From contig CM060312.1 in the NCBI GenBank assembly GCA_030674185.1, positions 60,991,078 to 61,055,077 of the forward strand: a DNA stretch of 64,000 nucleotides, given 5' to 3'. The number at the start of each line of letters is the position of its first letter. The first letter of the stretch is position 1. The DNA is from Monoplex corrugatus. Lineage: Eukaryota; Mollusca; Gastropoda; Littorinimorpha; Ranellidae. This document shows, piece by piece, positions 11,366 to 21,585 of this stretch. The notes under the pieces are model-generated. The model made no database searches, was not told where the DNA came from, and saw nothing but the letters and a program-made list of their open reading frames with translations. The position numbers were made by a program, and so were the translations under genes.

Positions 11366-12544
11366 TTATTTGTTTTGTAGGGCCTCCACTTTACCAGTCA
11401 ATTTTTCCATGGCCTCTTTAAGGCTGTCTATGGCATCCTTGGGCATTCCAACTGCTCCAATCTGGGGTTCCTGACTGGTCCTCTTCCAGCCCTGCACTGC
11501 CATGGAGATGTGCTGGAACTGTTTTATTTTGTTGAGAGCCTCTTCCATGGATTTTGGCTTTTCCAGACAGGCATATTTTCCCGCCTCCTTGTTAACGCAT
11601 CCTTGACAGAATTTGTTGATTAATTCCTGATGGCAAAATTTCTCTGGAAGTCCTTGGAAAGCTGGAGTTGCCAGGGTCATTACTCGGTCCGCCCAGTCGT
11701 CAAATGCTTCATCATGACTTTGATGAGCCTGTTGAAATTTGATGCGTGCGGTTTCGGCCAGTTCCGTAGCTCCGAATCGCACCTCCAGTTTCTTCATGAT
11801 TTGCTTAAATGAGCATTCAGAGCCCATTCTAGTAGCCATGGTGTAGAAATCCAAGGCTTTCCCCTCCAGACTCCAGCCCAGATAATCTCTGCATTCTGGC
11901 TCAGTCCATCGTAGTACTGACCTGTAACTTTCAAACTTCTGTTTGAAAGAAAGCCAGTTTGACTTGCCAGCATACCTGAGGTTTATAGGCAGTTTCCGGG
12001 GATCTCCTCTTGGTCCCAAATGGGCATGATGAGCAGCCGTTTCCTCGTCACTGGTCTCTGACGAATCAAAATAGAAATGACTATTTCGCTCCTGCTCCTG
12101 AACCCAACCAGAACGGTGGTGATGCCTAAATGACCTCGAATGGTGCCTTCTGGACGATCTTGGAGGGGATGAAGAGGATAAGGAGCTGAAATTCTGTTCC
12201 TCAGCTTCATACCGGCCATGTCTGGACGACCTTGGATGGTAGTGTCGCCTAGAGGATGAGAAATGGTCACGTCTGGTAGGGGATGGTGATGCCGAGGAAC
12301 TGGGATGGTGGTGGTCACTCCTCTTCCTGTGTGGTTTATATACAGGAGTGTTGCCCTCAGGTGGTGACCATGATCTTCTTGAATTGGGGCCACAGTAACT
12401 GTTGGTTCTAGTTAGAAATTTCTTCTCAAGAGATTTTGAAGGCACAGATGAATACATCCTGTGGGACGTGTAATAAGGCTGTTGGCCTTCGTCCTCTTGC
12501 TGAACAGGCCCTTTGGGTTCCCGCAATAATGGATTCGACTCCAT
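11366..12544 (-). pseudogene. Ty3/gypsy-type Gag (matrix/capsid part)
   Basis: An open frame of 392 codons on the - strand. Its first half (about residues 40-170) is rich in Arg, Ser and His with RRHYHPRSSRHGR-like stretches. The second half is capsid-like: LSFKQKFESYRS, DYLGWSLEGKALDFY, FGATELAETARIKFQQ and LINKFCQGC fit the retrotransposon Gag fold. The closing TAA is followed in the same frame by the zinc knuckle, so this is a premature stop and not the natural end. Gag packages element RNA. It is listed as a pseudogene because the downstream genes are broken or missing. Confidence 0.75.
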
Positions 12545-12695
12545 CTGCCGCCCTCCAGACAGTTCTGCATCTCCCTGTACCCCAAACCTTCTTGATCCTC
12601 TGTAGGTGGCTTGGTAGCTGTGATAATGAGGAAACGAGAAGATAGCCTTAAAAGTGGAGTTCCCTTGTTTATTTCAGGAAGTGTCACCCATAATA

Positions 12696-12751
12696 ATGAC
12701 GTCATCACTGATAGTCGTCATTGATGACGTCATCACTGATAGTCGTCATTT
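12696..12751. repeat. 28-bp tandem pair with TGACGTCA sites
   Basis: Two head-to-tail copies of a 28-bp unit, each with the perfect palindrome TGACGTCA (12697-12704 and 12725-12732), the CREB/ATF consensus. They lie in the leader upstream of the Gag start (on its strand), so they may have served the retroelement's transcription. A regulatory role is inference. Confidence 0.65.
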
Positions 12752-12912
12752 CCGCTTCGTTGATCTGGTAACCACCAAATAATTTAGCGAAAAGGAGCGA
12801 CTTTAAATCGTATCCTTTTTGGAGGCAACATTTCAGGTAAATGTATAGTATTTTATCGATAAATAAATGGAATTTATAAATAGTTAAGATTAGGAATCAT
12901 TGCGATGATCGT

Positions 12913-13274
12913 TGTTATGAAAATATCAACACCTCCAAGGCAGCGATCACCACAATCTAAATTTAGATTTATTTCATCAATATTTCGAAGTAGTGATGAC
13001 CACTGCCATGGCTGTTGCCCTGGAATAAGCCATTCTGTTGATTTGTCGCCATAGCAGTGTGTACGTTGTTGTCAAAGGAATTGTTGGGTGCCTCAAATAT
13101 AAGCAGATCCTCTTAGAGACACAGCAGCAGATAACGATGATGAATGATTAAATCGTTGAGACGTCCGATCCACCGGTTGCCTGCTTTGATTCTGGAATGT
13201 GTGATGCATTGAGTCTGTCGGCTTCTCCGAACTCTTAGGGTTCACAAAACCCACCTCATCTGCGCCCCACAACA
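12913..13274 (+). mobile_element. Ty3/gypsy LTR (single, + orientation)
   Basis: The block begins TGTTATGA and ends CCCCACAACA, giving TG...CA ends with TGTT/AACA inverted tips. A TATA-like CAAATATAAGCAG lies inside near 13095. It is followed after three bases by a primer-binding-like sequence, as a 5' LTR should be. Its orientation is opposite to the neighbouring Gag. No partner LTR was found in the window, so the left boundary is less certain than the right. Confidence 0.55.
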
Positions 13275-13277
13275 TTT

Positions 13278-13297
13278 TGGTGTCAGAAGTGGGATTC
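13278..13297 (+). other. Putative primer-binding site
   Basis: TGGTGTCAGAAGTGGGATTC directly after the LTR end. The opening TGG complements a tRNA 3' CCA, and the string matches the post-LTR sequence typical of Ty3/gypsy elements. The primer tRNA is not identified. Confidence 0.6.
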
Positions 13298-13438
13298 ATT
13301 GATTTAATTGAAGTTTCGTGGGATTCATTTGAAGTTTCGTGGGATTCATTGATTCAATTGAAGTTTCGTGGGATTCAATTGAAGTTTCGTGGGATTCATT
13401 GATTCAATTGAAGTTTCGTGGGATTCGATTGAAGTTTC
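13291..13438 (+). repeat. Alternating 29/21-bp leader repeats
   Basis: Six units ending in GAAGTTTCGTGG alternate between about 29 and 21 bp, depending on whether the GATTCATT block is present. They sit in the element leader between the primer site and the integrase remnant. Confidence 0.85.
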
Positions 13439-13491
13439 TACGGAGAAAAAGACAGACTCTGCATTACATATTTTGGGTTTGAAGCAGGCGA

Positions 13492-13986
13492 TTGGAGGTG
13501 AAGATGGAACAACGTCCATGCCTCGGTGGCGAGAACCAGCCTCTTTTCAGCGACGGAGAGGCTACACCACAACGACTGCGCCTAGAAGATGGAGTCCTCT
13601 ACCGAAGGGTGGAAGATCCGCTTCTGGGGCCTTGTCGACAACTTGTCATCCCGGCTTCCATGAAGGCAGAAGTCTTGAAGTCTCTACACGACGATATGGG
13701 TCATCAAGGGAACAACAGGGTCATAGGTCTACTACGAGCAAGAGCATACTGGCCAGGTATGCATCGAGAAGTCTCACGTTACATCGCCAACTGCCAAAGA
13801 TGTACTATGGGGCGGCATCCTACCAGCATTTCAACATCTGGTCACCTCCTAGCATCACGACCGTTACAAGTCTTAGCCATAGACTTCACGAAGTTGGACA
13901 CAGCCAGCGACGGCCGAGAAAATGTCTTAGTAATGACTGACGTCTTCTCCAAATTCACGCAAGCTGTAACCACCCCTGTGTGGTAA
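13492..13986 (+). pseudogene. Ty3/gypsy integrase fragment
   Basis: The 164-codon frame holds the HHCC zinc-binding module: HDDMGH, then CQRC after YIAN, with the typical RARAYWPGMHREV between. The start of the catalytic core follows, with the first Asp in LAIDFTKLD and the second in VMTDVFSKF. It breaks off before the catalytic Glu, right after the second Asp region. Gag, protease and RT that should precede it are missing, so an internal deletion joined the leader to integrase. Integrase normally inserts the element cDNA. This copy cannot be active. Confidence 0.85.
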
Positions 13987-14989
13987 GGACAAAGGGCTCC
14001 AGAAATCGTCCATCTCCTCCCTCTCCTGGACGGTTGGTTGAGGCAAATTGACAACTGCTTCAGCCTGAGGCCTCCTTACCCCACCAAATTCGATCAGATC
14101 GAGCAATCTGGGGCTCAGATCACATTGCACTACTGCCTCAAGCATGGCCTGTGTCACCTCCCCATATTTTTCCCTCAACCTGATTATTTCGGATGCCTTC
14201 CTCACTCCATTTCCCGGGATCAGATCTACCATTTCTTTCTGAGAAGCTGTGTTAATGTTAAAGAGACATTTTCCTCTTTTATATTTTCAAAACACAGGCT
14301 ACTAATAATTCTGGAATTAATAGAAAAGCAAACGTGAACTCAAAGTACTCCTGACACCAATAAAGTACATCTTTATTTACCCTAAGTGCGTGCTCCGGCC
14401 CTGAACATCTGTGTGTCGCTTTGGGCGTGTGGAACTAGATCTGGATCTATTCCCAAACAATAGATTCCACAGAGCAGAAAGTAGCACTTACTGGTAGATT
14501 AGGAGGGCTGTCCAGGCTCCCTGGCCGGAGTTCACTCTGCTTTGAGGGTGCCGGTCTGCTGATGAAGTTCCCCAACCCCCAACGGTTGTTGTCTAAACTT
14601 CTCGTAACGGTAGACCTACTGCGAGGAATCAACGTGTCTTGAACCAGTAACAACCCGTTGGGATACGGTTCACGGTAACTTCACCTGACGAATCCTGGAA
14701 TTGAGACACTTGGTCGTGAAGGAAAGTCGTTTAGGGACGACACGGACGTCACTCACAGTAGATCAATGTAAAGAGATGGTCGAATATTGGTACAGGTCTT
14801 GATATTGTGGGAGAGTTCTTCGTGCAGGTCTTCTCTCTTTTGTTTTGCTGGCCGTTGTGCACCCAAAACTTCTGCGCAAGTCCTGACGTCAATTGTGTAA
14901 ACACAGAGGATCCAAAACAAGAGTGACTGCCTGCGCCCAAGCAAACACAAACCAGAAGAACAAGAAAATCAATGTAAGCGCATCTCCAA
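13987..14989 (-). other. Probable retroelement debris, unclassified
   Basis: A - strand frame at 14232-13927 encodes about 100 residues, including RLREKYGEVTQAMLEAVV and LLDLIEFGG. I do not recognise it. The GC content and the abrupt border with the integrase fragment suggest transposon DNA. The rest, to 14989, has no supported feature. Confidence 0.3.
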
Positions 14990-15785
14990 CAAGACAACAC
15001 AAAACAAAACAAGCGCAAATTTTCGGCCAACTAGCCTTTGTCAAGCGCGAACGCACGGTCACAGACAAATCACAGACACCAAACAATGGATAATAAAAAC
15101 GGGACTAAAAACTTCCCTGCCGCCTCGTCCAGTGGGTAAGAGATGGAATGCCCATGTCATCATGAGCAGTAGTAAGAAAAGGGGAGAGGGGAGGCAACTG
15201 TGATGTCAAAAGGGAAGTGAGATAAGTTCTGCAATTTTGAGAAGTGGCCATGCTATATCGGTATAGCCCTGTTCTGAAGAAGGCACAGGGCAAGAGCCAA
15301 GAGATAAGGGAGTAGATTGTGCCCGGTGCCAAGAATCTGGTAGGCGTGGGAACAGGAAGAGACATGAAACGGCATGTCTGAATTTTGTTACTCATGGTTT
15401 GTCGTTAAGACCATGTGGTTTGCGTGTTCCAAGTTTATTTATGAGGTGGGATTCTCTGTCTTTCCTGTCTATGGTGCTGTTATTGTGTAGAAGCCACAGA
15501 CCTTTCACTCGGATGTCATTGATTGAGTGGTCTGATTGGTTGAAGTGATTGGGGATAGTTTTATCCCTTTGGTGGCGGATATCAGCCAAGTGTTCTTTGA
15601 AACGTGTGTCAAGAGTGCGTCCAGTTTCACCAATATACAATTGGGAACATTTAGAGCAGCTGATCAAGTAGACAATGTTATAAGTTTGACAGTTGAAATG
15701 TTTTGTAATTCTCATATGAGATTTGGGGCCTTTGACTGTGGTGGCTGAGCACAAGAAAGGACAAGTCTTGCATTTAGGTTTACTT
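14990..15785 (-). mobile_element. Penelope-like element 3' part with GIY-YIG endonuclease
   Basis: On the - strand a 120-codon frame (15754-15392), with upstream sequence continuing open to about 15785, reads CKTCPFLC, NIVYLISCSKC, QLYIGETGR and RFKEHL. This is the Cys-motif plus GIY-YIG nuclease found at the C-terminus of Penelope-like element proteins, which nick target DNA for retrotransposition. The reverse transcriptase is truncated away. The untranslated part, 15390-14990, has a second copy at 2262-2560. Confidence 0.8.
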
Positions 15786-16234
15786 CCGGGTCAGTCCTCG
15801 TCTGCTAAACTTCGGTCGACACAACACCGCCGTCGCTGTAGCAGAGTCTGGCAATCTACCAACTGTAAGTGACCTTACAGCAACAATAATTTCACTTACA
15901 AAAAAAAATTGAAAGATTGGAAATGCTTCTCACCAGTCATATCCGAGCAATGGGCTGTGGAGCGGGGTTGCCGATCAAAACCAAGGCAGTCTGTGTGTCC
16001 GTTGGCACGCAGACTGGCTCTTCACATTCACGGACAACTCCGTCCCCGCAGCTCAAGACCTACACTGCGGCTGTTAAAACACCTACAACTGCAAAAAAAC
16101 GCCCAGCATAAGAAAGCTGCAAAAAACATCGAAAACGGAAGAAGGCGATAAAATAATAAATTTTAAAAAAATAACAGCAAAAAGGGCAAGAATTCACCGA
16201 CGTCAAAACCTGGATTTGACGTCAGGTCAAAAAA

Positions 16235-16966
16235 ATGACACCAAAGAAAAAAATCTCGTCACCAGACCTACCGCGTGTCTTTCTTCTGCACGACTCGACT
16301 CTGAGCGGTTTAGATAATAAAAGACTAGGATCATCGTATGGCTTCATCGCAAAAGCGAAGATATCACACAAAATTAGTGATATAAGGAAATGCCTAATTG
16401 AGGAACAGTTGACTTCCAATCCAGTGGACTGCATTCTACTTCACAGTGGCGTCAACGATCTGAAAACGACTGATCCAAAAACAGCAAGTGACGATTTTGT
16501 AAGGATTGTGGAAGATGGTATAATTATGCACCAAAACTGCAAATTGGTCATCAGCAAGGTTACACCCATGAAAGACAAGGCCCTTCGGATGAAAAGAGAT
16601 CTTTCTAACTCCCTTGTCACCTCTGCGCTACATGGACAGAACAATGTATCGTTCATCGGAAACGACAATCTCACTACAAACGTAAACGGTAAAGATCTTT
16701 TCAAAGATTCTGTTCATCCCAGCTCTCGTGGCTCTACCATCTTGGCCAAAAACATTGGAAACCACGTTAGAAATCTATTCTGGAAAAGACCAAAACCACA
16801 CCGACACCGTCCTCTTCACTACACAGAACATTCACACACCACCTGTTTTGACCGTTATTACCTTAGAGTGCCGTCAATGACCTTCCACTCATATCGGCCG
16901 TGGTGGGATCATAAGGACTTTCAACATCAAAATTATTTTAATGTACTAAGAAATCATGTGTGGTAA
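16235..16966 (+). CDS. LINE ORF1 with SGNH hydrolase domain
   Basis: The 243-residue open frame has the SGNH/GDSL-hydrolase signature in order: LLHDSTLSG with the block-I Ser, HSGVNDLK with the block-III Asn, and DSVHPSSRG with the block-V Asp and His. All expected catalytic residues are visible. Esterase domains of this kind occur in ORF1 of CR1-like LINEs and are thought to help the ribonucleoprotein act on membranes or lipids. The start at 16235 is the first Met of the frame. An N-terminal piece in another frame (15925 onwards, SVGTQTG) shows that the original ORF1 was longer, with a frameshift between. The C-terminal 60 residues are His/Arg/aromatic-rich. Confidence 0.7.
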   Translation: MTPKKKISSPDLPRVFLLHDSTLSGLDNKRLGSSYGFIAKAKISHKISDIRKCLIEEQLTSNPVDCILLHSGVNDLKTTDPKTASDDFVRIVEDGIIMHQNCKLVISKVTPMKDKALRMKRDLSNSLVTSALHGQNNVSFIGNDNLTTNVNGKDLFKDSVHPSSRGSTILAKNIGNHVRNLFWKRPKPHRHRPLHYTEHSHTTCFDRYYLRVPSMTFHSYRPWWDHKDFQHQNYFNVLRNHVW

Positions 16967-17133
16967 TCACTTTGTCTTTATCGTTTCTTGTGACAGCACC
17001 ACTGTGACCAGTTCTATAAGCAAAATGCAGATACTATTTATATAAAGCTGTTCCTAATTGTTCCTGTTTGTTAAGTTCCCTATTTTCCAAACGCGCACAC
17101 ATTTTTCAGCGCTGATTTACTGATACAAACAAC

Positions 17134-17830
17134 ATGACATCAGATTTTAGTATTCTTCAATGGAACTGCAGATCAATCCATTCAAACCTAGTGCTGCTTC
17201 AACAGTATTTGTCAAAAAATAATCATTGCGTTTTAGCGCTTCAATCTCTTAATATTGTTAAACGTAAGCTTCCAAAATTGCCGATTTATTTTTATCCTCC
17301 GCTTTTTCAATGCTGTAAGGCAACTAACAAGGTAGAGGTTGCCATATACATCAGATGTGATCTGGATTTCTCATCCTTTGAAGATTTCCCGATTCCAGCA
17401 GATACAAAAGACATCTATTACACAGGAGCAGTTGTCAGGGTCAATACAACTATGAATGTAAATCTTTTGTCATTGTACCTTCCTTCTGGTCCAAAAGATG
17501 ATAACACCGACTGGATCAAGCTTTTGGACACAAAAGACTCAAGGTGGATAGGTCTGGGTGATTTTAACGCTCACTCTCCTTTCTGGGAGAAAGAATGTTT
17601 CAAAAACACCAGCAATCGCCTAATTGAAAACATAGTAGATTCAAATCTTTACCTATTAAATGATGGTTCATTTACACACGGATTCCTGATATCTCTACTC
17701 ATAGAGCAGCCACAGTGGACTTGTCTCTCATCTCTCCAGAGCTTGCAACAAATTGTACTTGGCTCGTAGGAGATGATAGTTTGGGTAGTGATCATCTTCC
17801 AATTAAAATTAAACTTTTGGAGAAAACAAC
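17134..17830 (+). pseudogene. LINE ORF2 endonuclease fragment (APE type)
   Basis: It reads ILQWNCRSIHSN at the start and GLGDFNAHSPFW later. After a frameshift near 17690, THRAATVDLS and GSDHLPIKI complete the apurinic-like endonuclease. The usual QET motif appears as LQSLNI, so the metal-binding Glu is lost. This domain nicks the target DNA for target-primed reverse transcription. The frameshift, the lost Glu and the missing polymerase make it dead. Confidence 0.75.
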
Positions 17831-18081
17831 TTTCTGACTCTGAAGACAGAATCCCGAAATTCCAATACAAGAATGCCGATTGGATAGTGTTTGGTAACGT
17901 CCTTCAGATATACAAAACAGATTTAGTTAAACATGATAATATAGATGTATGTTATTATTTGACACTGTTAATTCATTGTTCTGAATTATTAATTGTACTT
18001 GTTCCCCCTCTTACATTAAAACTTCTATTACCCTTCCTCATCCCCATCCTCCACCCCCACTCTTTTTTCCCCTTTGTCTTT

Positions 18082-18082
<1 letters not shown>

Positions 18083-18141
<59 letters not shown>

Positions 18142-18168
18142 TGTGTGGTGTGTGTGTGTGTGTGTGTC
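18083..18168. repeat. (GT)n microsatellite
   Basis: GT run with regular GG interruptions. Confidence 0.95.
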
Positions 18169-18214
18169 TAAAATCACTATTGTGAACAGACATTAACTAA
18201 AAGATTCCTTCCAT

Positions 18215-18520
18215 TCCATTCATCAAGTGCCCTGCCGAATGGTGTTGACGATCATGGCCCTCCATATGCATCTATCCCTTGTCGTCGCAAGCACATCTTA
18301 CACCCTGTCTGTCCTCAGCCACCCTGCAAGTCCGTCCAATATTTTCTTCCCGGGTCTACCTGGTGTTCTCTTTCCCTCCAGCTTTCCTGTTATGACCAGA
18401 TGCTCTAATGCCCCTTTCCTAATATAATGATCTATAAATGTTGCTTGTCTTTTCCTAATGTTCCTTATCAATGTTCTGGATGAGATATCATAGTAAGGGT
18501 TTTTATGTTGTTCATTCTAT
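18215..18520 (-). mobile_element. LINE 3' fragment (ATG-tailed family)
   Basis: On the - strand the last about 300 bases of the family are present. They encode remnants of the GKLEGKRTPG-like and EDRQ-like C-terminus and end at CACTTGATGAATGG. Frames are broken. Confidence 0.75.
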
Positions 18521-18559
18521 CCGCACACTGTTCCTGTAATACAAACAGATACGCATGCA

Positions 18560-18920
18560 CCAATCAACATGATGAAGTGGTTATGCAAAGGAATAACGAC
18601 TAGAACGTCGTGAGTTTGAACCCTCATTGTTCAAAACAAATGATTGCAGGAAGTTTCTGCCTTTTTCCAGCTTTTTCCCACATTGAAAGTTCTGTGTGGC
18701 CGTTGGAAAGAATAGGTCCACACAATCGAATCCCATTCACTTCACAGATGCGCCATTGAGAGTGTTGCTCACAATTCTTGACAACACCGCAGGTGTTTAT
18801 ATTTCTCAGGCCTGGCTGATGCCAGGAGATATCATGATAATAAGCTCAGAGCACAGTACAGCTTTGTCGCAGTCTCAATCTAGAAAAGAGCTCCATTGCA
18901 TCATCATCATCATCATCATT

Positions 18921-18955
<35 letters not shown>
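18560..18955 (+). repeat. tRNA-derived SINE, family 1 copy B
   Basis: The head has an A-box-like GAAGTGGTTATGCAAAGG and a decayed B box GAGTTTGAACCCTC. The body matches copy A (1510-1900, opposite strand) through CTTCACAGATGCGCC and GCTGATGCCAGGAGATAT. It ends in a pure (ATC)n tail (18900-18955) that also forms the tail of the adjoining antisense LINE. Confidence 0.75.
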
Positions 18956-19085
18956 GTGCCCTGCCGCATGGCGTTGGGCGATCATGGTCCTCCACACGAA
19001 TCTATCCATTGTCGCTGCAAGTACTTCTACCACCCTCTCTGTCCTCAGCCATCATGATCATTGTTATCACGAAGTCCTGCATCAT
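18955..19085 (-). mobile_element. LINE 3' end scrap sharing the ATC tail
   Basis: It reads ATGTGCCCTGCCGCATGGCG on the + strand, the reverse complement of the family's last bases, and continues for about 110 bases. A run of about 16 G follows at 19098. The 19115-19782 stretch is repeat-like, with a LINE-tail appearance, and is unclassified. Confidence 0.65.
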
Positions 19086-19782
19086 GACTGTATCACGGGG
19101 GGGGGGGGGGGGGATGGTTCTCTCCATCTGTCACGGGAGAGATTTGGGGTGATGTTCTGGAATGTGGGGGATTGTTGTGTAGGGTTGCCATCCTGTACAG
19201 AGATCACACACAACAACGAGAAAGGACAGAGACGGGTAGAAACGCATTAAGCACACTAGCAATAACTTTCAAAAGCAGTCCAACATATATTATAAGTCAA
19301 TATAGTTTCTTTAATTAAACATGTTCAACTGAAAGCATAATCATTCATCCTCTTATTCTTATTTGCCTACGTCCTAAAGCAATCCTACTTCAGCACCTCT
19401 ACCAGGTTGAGTGGCCTGTCTCCCACCACGACCGTCAACTCTCTGACCATCCTGTCTCTCTGTCTGTTTTCTCTGTGGGTCTGTATTCCCTGTGTTATTT
19501 TCGCTTTTCATTTATAGAGCGTGAATCAGAACACGCTGGGGCTCTGACCCTGCCTATCCTAAGACGACCCTCGAGAAGGTTCCTCCACTTGAGAACGCAC
19601 GAAGAGGGGCCGACGTGGGCAAGCACAGACCAGAACCTGTCCACTGAAACAATGGACCGCTCTCTTTCACTGGGCTATCTTTGAACACATCCACAACACG
19701 GCTGCGTCTACAGCTGGTTTTATTGGTTAACTGTCTCGTTTACAGTCTACATAAGTATGAGAACGGCTGTGCTGCCCGATGC

Positions 19783-20062
19783 TGGTTAATCCTAAGCCAT
19801 CAGTTGAGAGATTAGTTTGTCTGGCTGGCCAGACCTTGTCCACTTCATCTTTCACACTGAAGTACCGATAAGGGCCTGTTTCTACTTGAAGGGTTGTACG
19901 TTCATGCTGAGAGTTTTCTTGTTTCAGCCATTGTACGTTGGTTAATCCTAAGTTTTCACTACAGGCTAGTTCGTCTGCCTTGCCAGACATTGTCAACATC
20001 TTGGCTCAGATTGAGATACATGTATGGGCCTGTTTCTACATGAGTCATTTCTGCGTCCCGAT
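19783..20062. repeat. 154-bp tandem duplication
   Basis: TGGTTAATCCTAAG recurs at 19784 and 19937, followed in both copies by CTAGTTYGTCT..GCC and GGGCCTGTTTCTACWTGA-type strings. The string TGCTGAGAGTTTTCTTGTTT here (about 19897) also occurs at the left end of the Penelope-like insertion at 59.95 kb. Confidence 0.6.
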
Positions 20063-20154
20063 GGTTCCTCGGCCCTTCACGCCCTGATCTCATGGTGACC
20101 TCAGTTTCGGTTTCCTCTACCGCTTGCATGCTTAGAGTGAATTCAAGTTCTGTC

Positions 20155-20312
20155 TGTCTATCTATCTGTCTGTCTATCTATCTATCTTTCTATCTTATCT
20201 AGCTAGCTAGCTAGCTAGCTATCTATCCCTTTTTCTGTCTAAAATCACATATGTAAACAGACGTTTAAAATAACTAGCTAACTAAGGAACGAACGAACGA
20301 ACGAACGAACGT
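20155..20312. repeat. Compound short tandem repeats
   Basis: (TCTG/TCTA)n, then (CTAG)n at 20200-20220, then (GAAC)n at 20287-20312, close upstream of the lectin exon. Confidence 0.9.
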
Positions 20313-20363
20313 ATACATATGATTTAACATTTATAACATAACATAACATTTTTTTTTTATTAG

Positions 20364-20564
20364 GTGTTACGTGTATGTGAACCCCCGGCAAAACATATCG
20401 TGGGTGGAGGCAAATGTGGCCTGTGGAGAAAAGTACGGGGGTTACTTGGCCAGCCTTAACACCAGGTTAGAGTGGATCGATATAGAGGCTGCTCTAGGGC
20501 ACGTTAAGCGACACTTCCTTTACCACATAGGTCTGAGGGGGGCGGATTTGCGGAAACCTTTCAT
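20364..20564 (+). CDS. GRL101-like receptor, C-type lectin middle exon
   Basis: A 201-nt exon between TTTTTATTAG and CAT|GTAAGT, phase 2 on both sides. It codes for the middle of a C-type lectin-like domain: CYVYVNPRQNISWVEANVAC followed by GGYLASLNT, the classic W-x-A-x-x-C ... LA core, with one N-glycosylation site (NIS). The preceding exon supplies the domain's first cysteine pair region, and the next exon supplies the closing CxxxxxxYLCEL. Such domains bind glycans or proteins outside the cell. The NWxxGEPN/EPN-WND sugar-binding block is not evident, so carbohydrate binding is doubtful. Confidence 0.85.
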
Positions 20565-20579
20565 GTAAGTTATTGATAT

Positions 20580-20890
20580 TTCATTGTCTTTCTGTCTGTC
20601 TGTCTCTGTGTTTGTCTGTCTGTCTGTCTGTGTCCGTGTCTCTGTCTTTCTTTCTCTCTCTCTGCCCCTCTCTCTTTCTCTTTCTGTCTTTATCTGTCTG
20701 TCTCAGTCTCTGTTTGTTTGTCTGTCTGTCTGTCTGTCTGTCTCTTTCTCTCTCCCTCCCTCTCTCTTTATGCCTCTCTGTCTGTCTCTCTGAGTGTGTA
20801 TGTCTGCGCCATTGTATGTATGTGTGTGTGTGTGGTATGACATTGTGTGTTGTGTGTTTGTGCGTGTGTTTGTGTGTGTGTATGTGTTTC
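20580..20890. repeat. TCTG/TC/GT compound microsatellite
   Basis: Pyrimidine-rich TCTG and TC runs pass into GT repeats directly after the lectin exon's donor. No coding potential. The 20900-21300 stretch after it holds no supported gene. Confidence 0.9.
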
Positions 20891-21302
20891 TAGTGTGTCT
20901 AGTGGTCACTGATTTAAAACCTGTTCACTGAAGTGATTTTAAACAAAAACAAAAAAGAAAGAAAGGGAGGGTGGGGAGGGATGTGGGTGTAGGCGGAGGA
21001 AAGGCATATGGAGATGCTCATGTGCAGTCAGTCTTGAAAAAGGAGGAAGGAAAAGACAACTGGAAAAAAAGGAGGGAACAGCTAACTAATGGAGTGACTT
21101 ACCGTGCCTACATAAACTATAGATTAGCTAAATGTCATAAAGAACACAAATTATAATGAATTACACATATTTAGCTATTGGAGTTTTTGACGGGCTGACG
21201 AAATAGTCGTATGTAAATGGCAATAATTTAGATACGTCGGAAACTGTTTTCTTCGGAACTAATGGAATGAGTGATTCTATTCTAAGTATAAATTACTAGT
21301 TG

Positions 21303-21585
21303 TTACTTTCTGTCCACGAAGACATACCATGTCCCCGGTGTAATTTGTTTAGAATGCATCAAATTTCCATCTTTACATAAGACATTAAAATATTCATTTG
21401 TTTTGCCAACTACAAAATTGATGACTGTAAAGTTCATGTTATCAATATCGTGCTTTTTCTGATTGTCTTGGAACTGCTTCCCAACATAGGCGTCCACTAA
21501 GTTATTAGTAGTTGTGCAAGGAGAACAAAAGCTGTATACTGTTTGACTCTGATGAGCTTCTAGCCCTTCACTTGGCATCCCTGTA
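21303..21585 (-). CDS. Candidate terminal exon, unknown secreted-like protein
   Basis: On the - strand an acceptor-like TGCTTTACAG is followed by about 93 open codons to a TAA-type stop. Residues include YSFCSPCTTTNNLVDAYVGK, VVGKTNEYFNVLCKDG and TPGTWYVFVDRK. Codon use and the Cys spacing look protein-like, and the flanking AT-rich sequence does not. I do not recognise the family. It would be a gene nested antisense in the receptor intron or a relic. No upstream exon was found. Confidence 0.3.

Larger units (their letters stand above)
15790..17930 (+). mobile_element. Non-LTR retrotransposon with SGNH-hydrolase ORF1
   Basis: It starts within coding sequence near 15790 (ORF1 N-terminal part with SVGTQTG at about 16000). 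It continues through an SGNH-type esterase ORF (16235-16966), a 170-base spacer and an endonuclease ORF2 start (17134). Homology fades after a KFQYKNADW linker near 17900, so the reverse transcriptase is missing. The order of esterase ORF1 then APE-type endonuclease fits the CR1/Jockey group of LINEs. Confidence 0.75.

Noticed and set aside
14990..15330. Hammerhead ribozyme in the Penelope-like terminal region
   Set aside because: Such motifs are known in this class, but the local sequence reads CTGGACGAGG and GGGAAG, which does not fit CUGANGA...GAAA. A covariance-model search would be needed.
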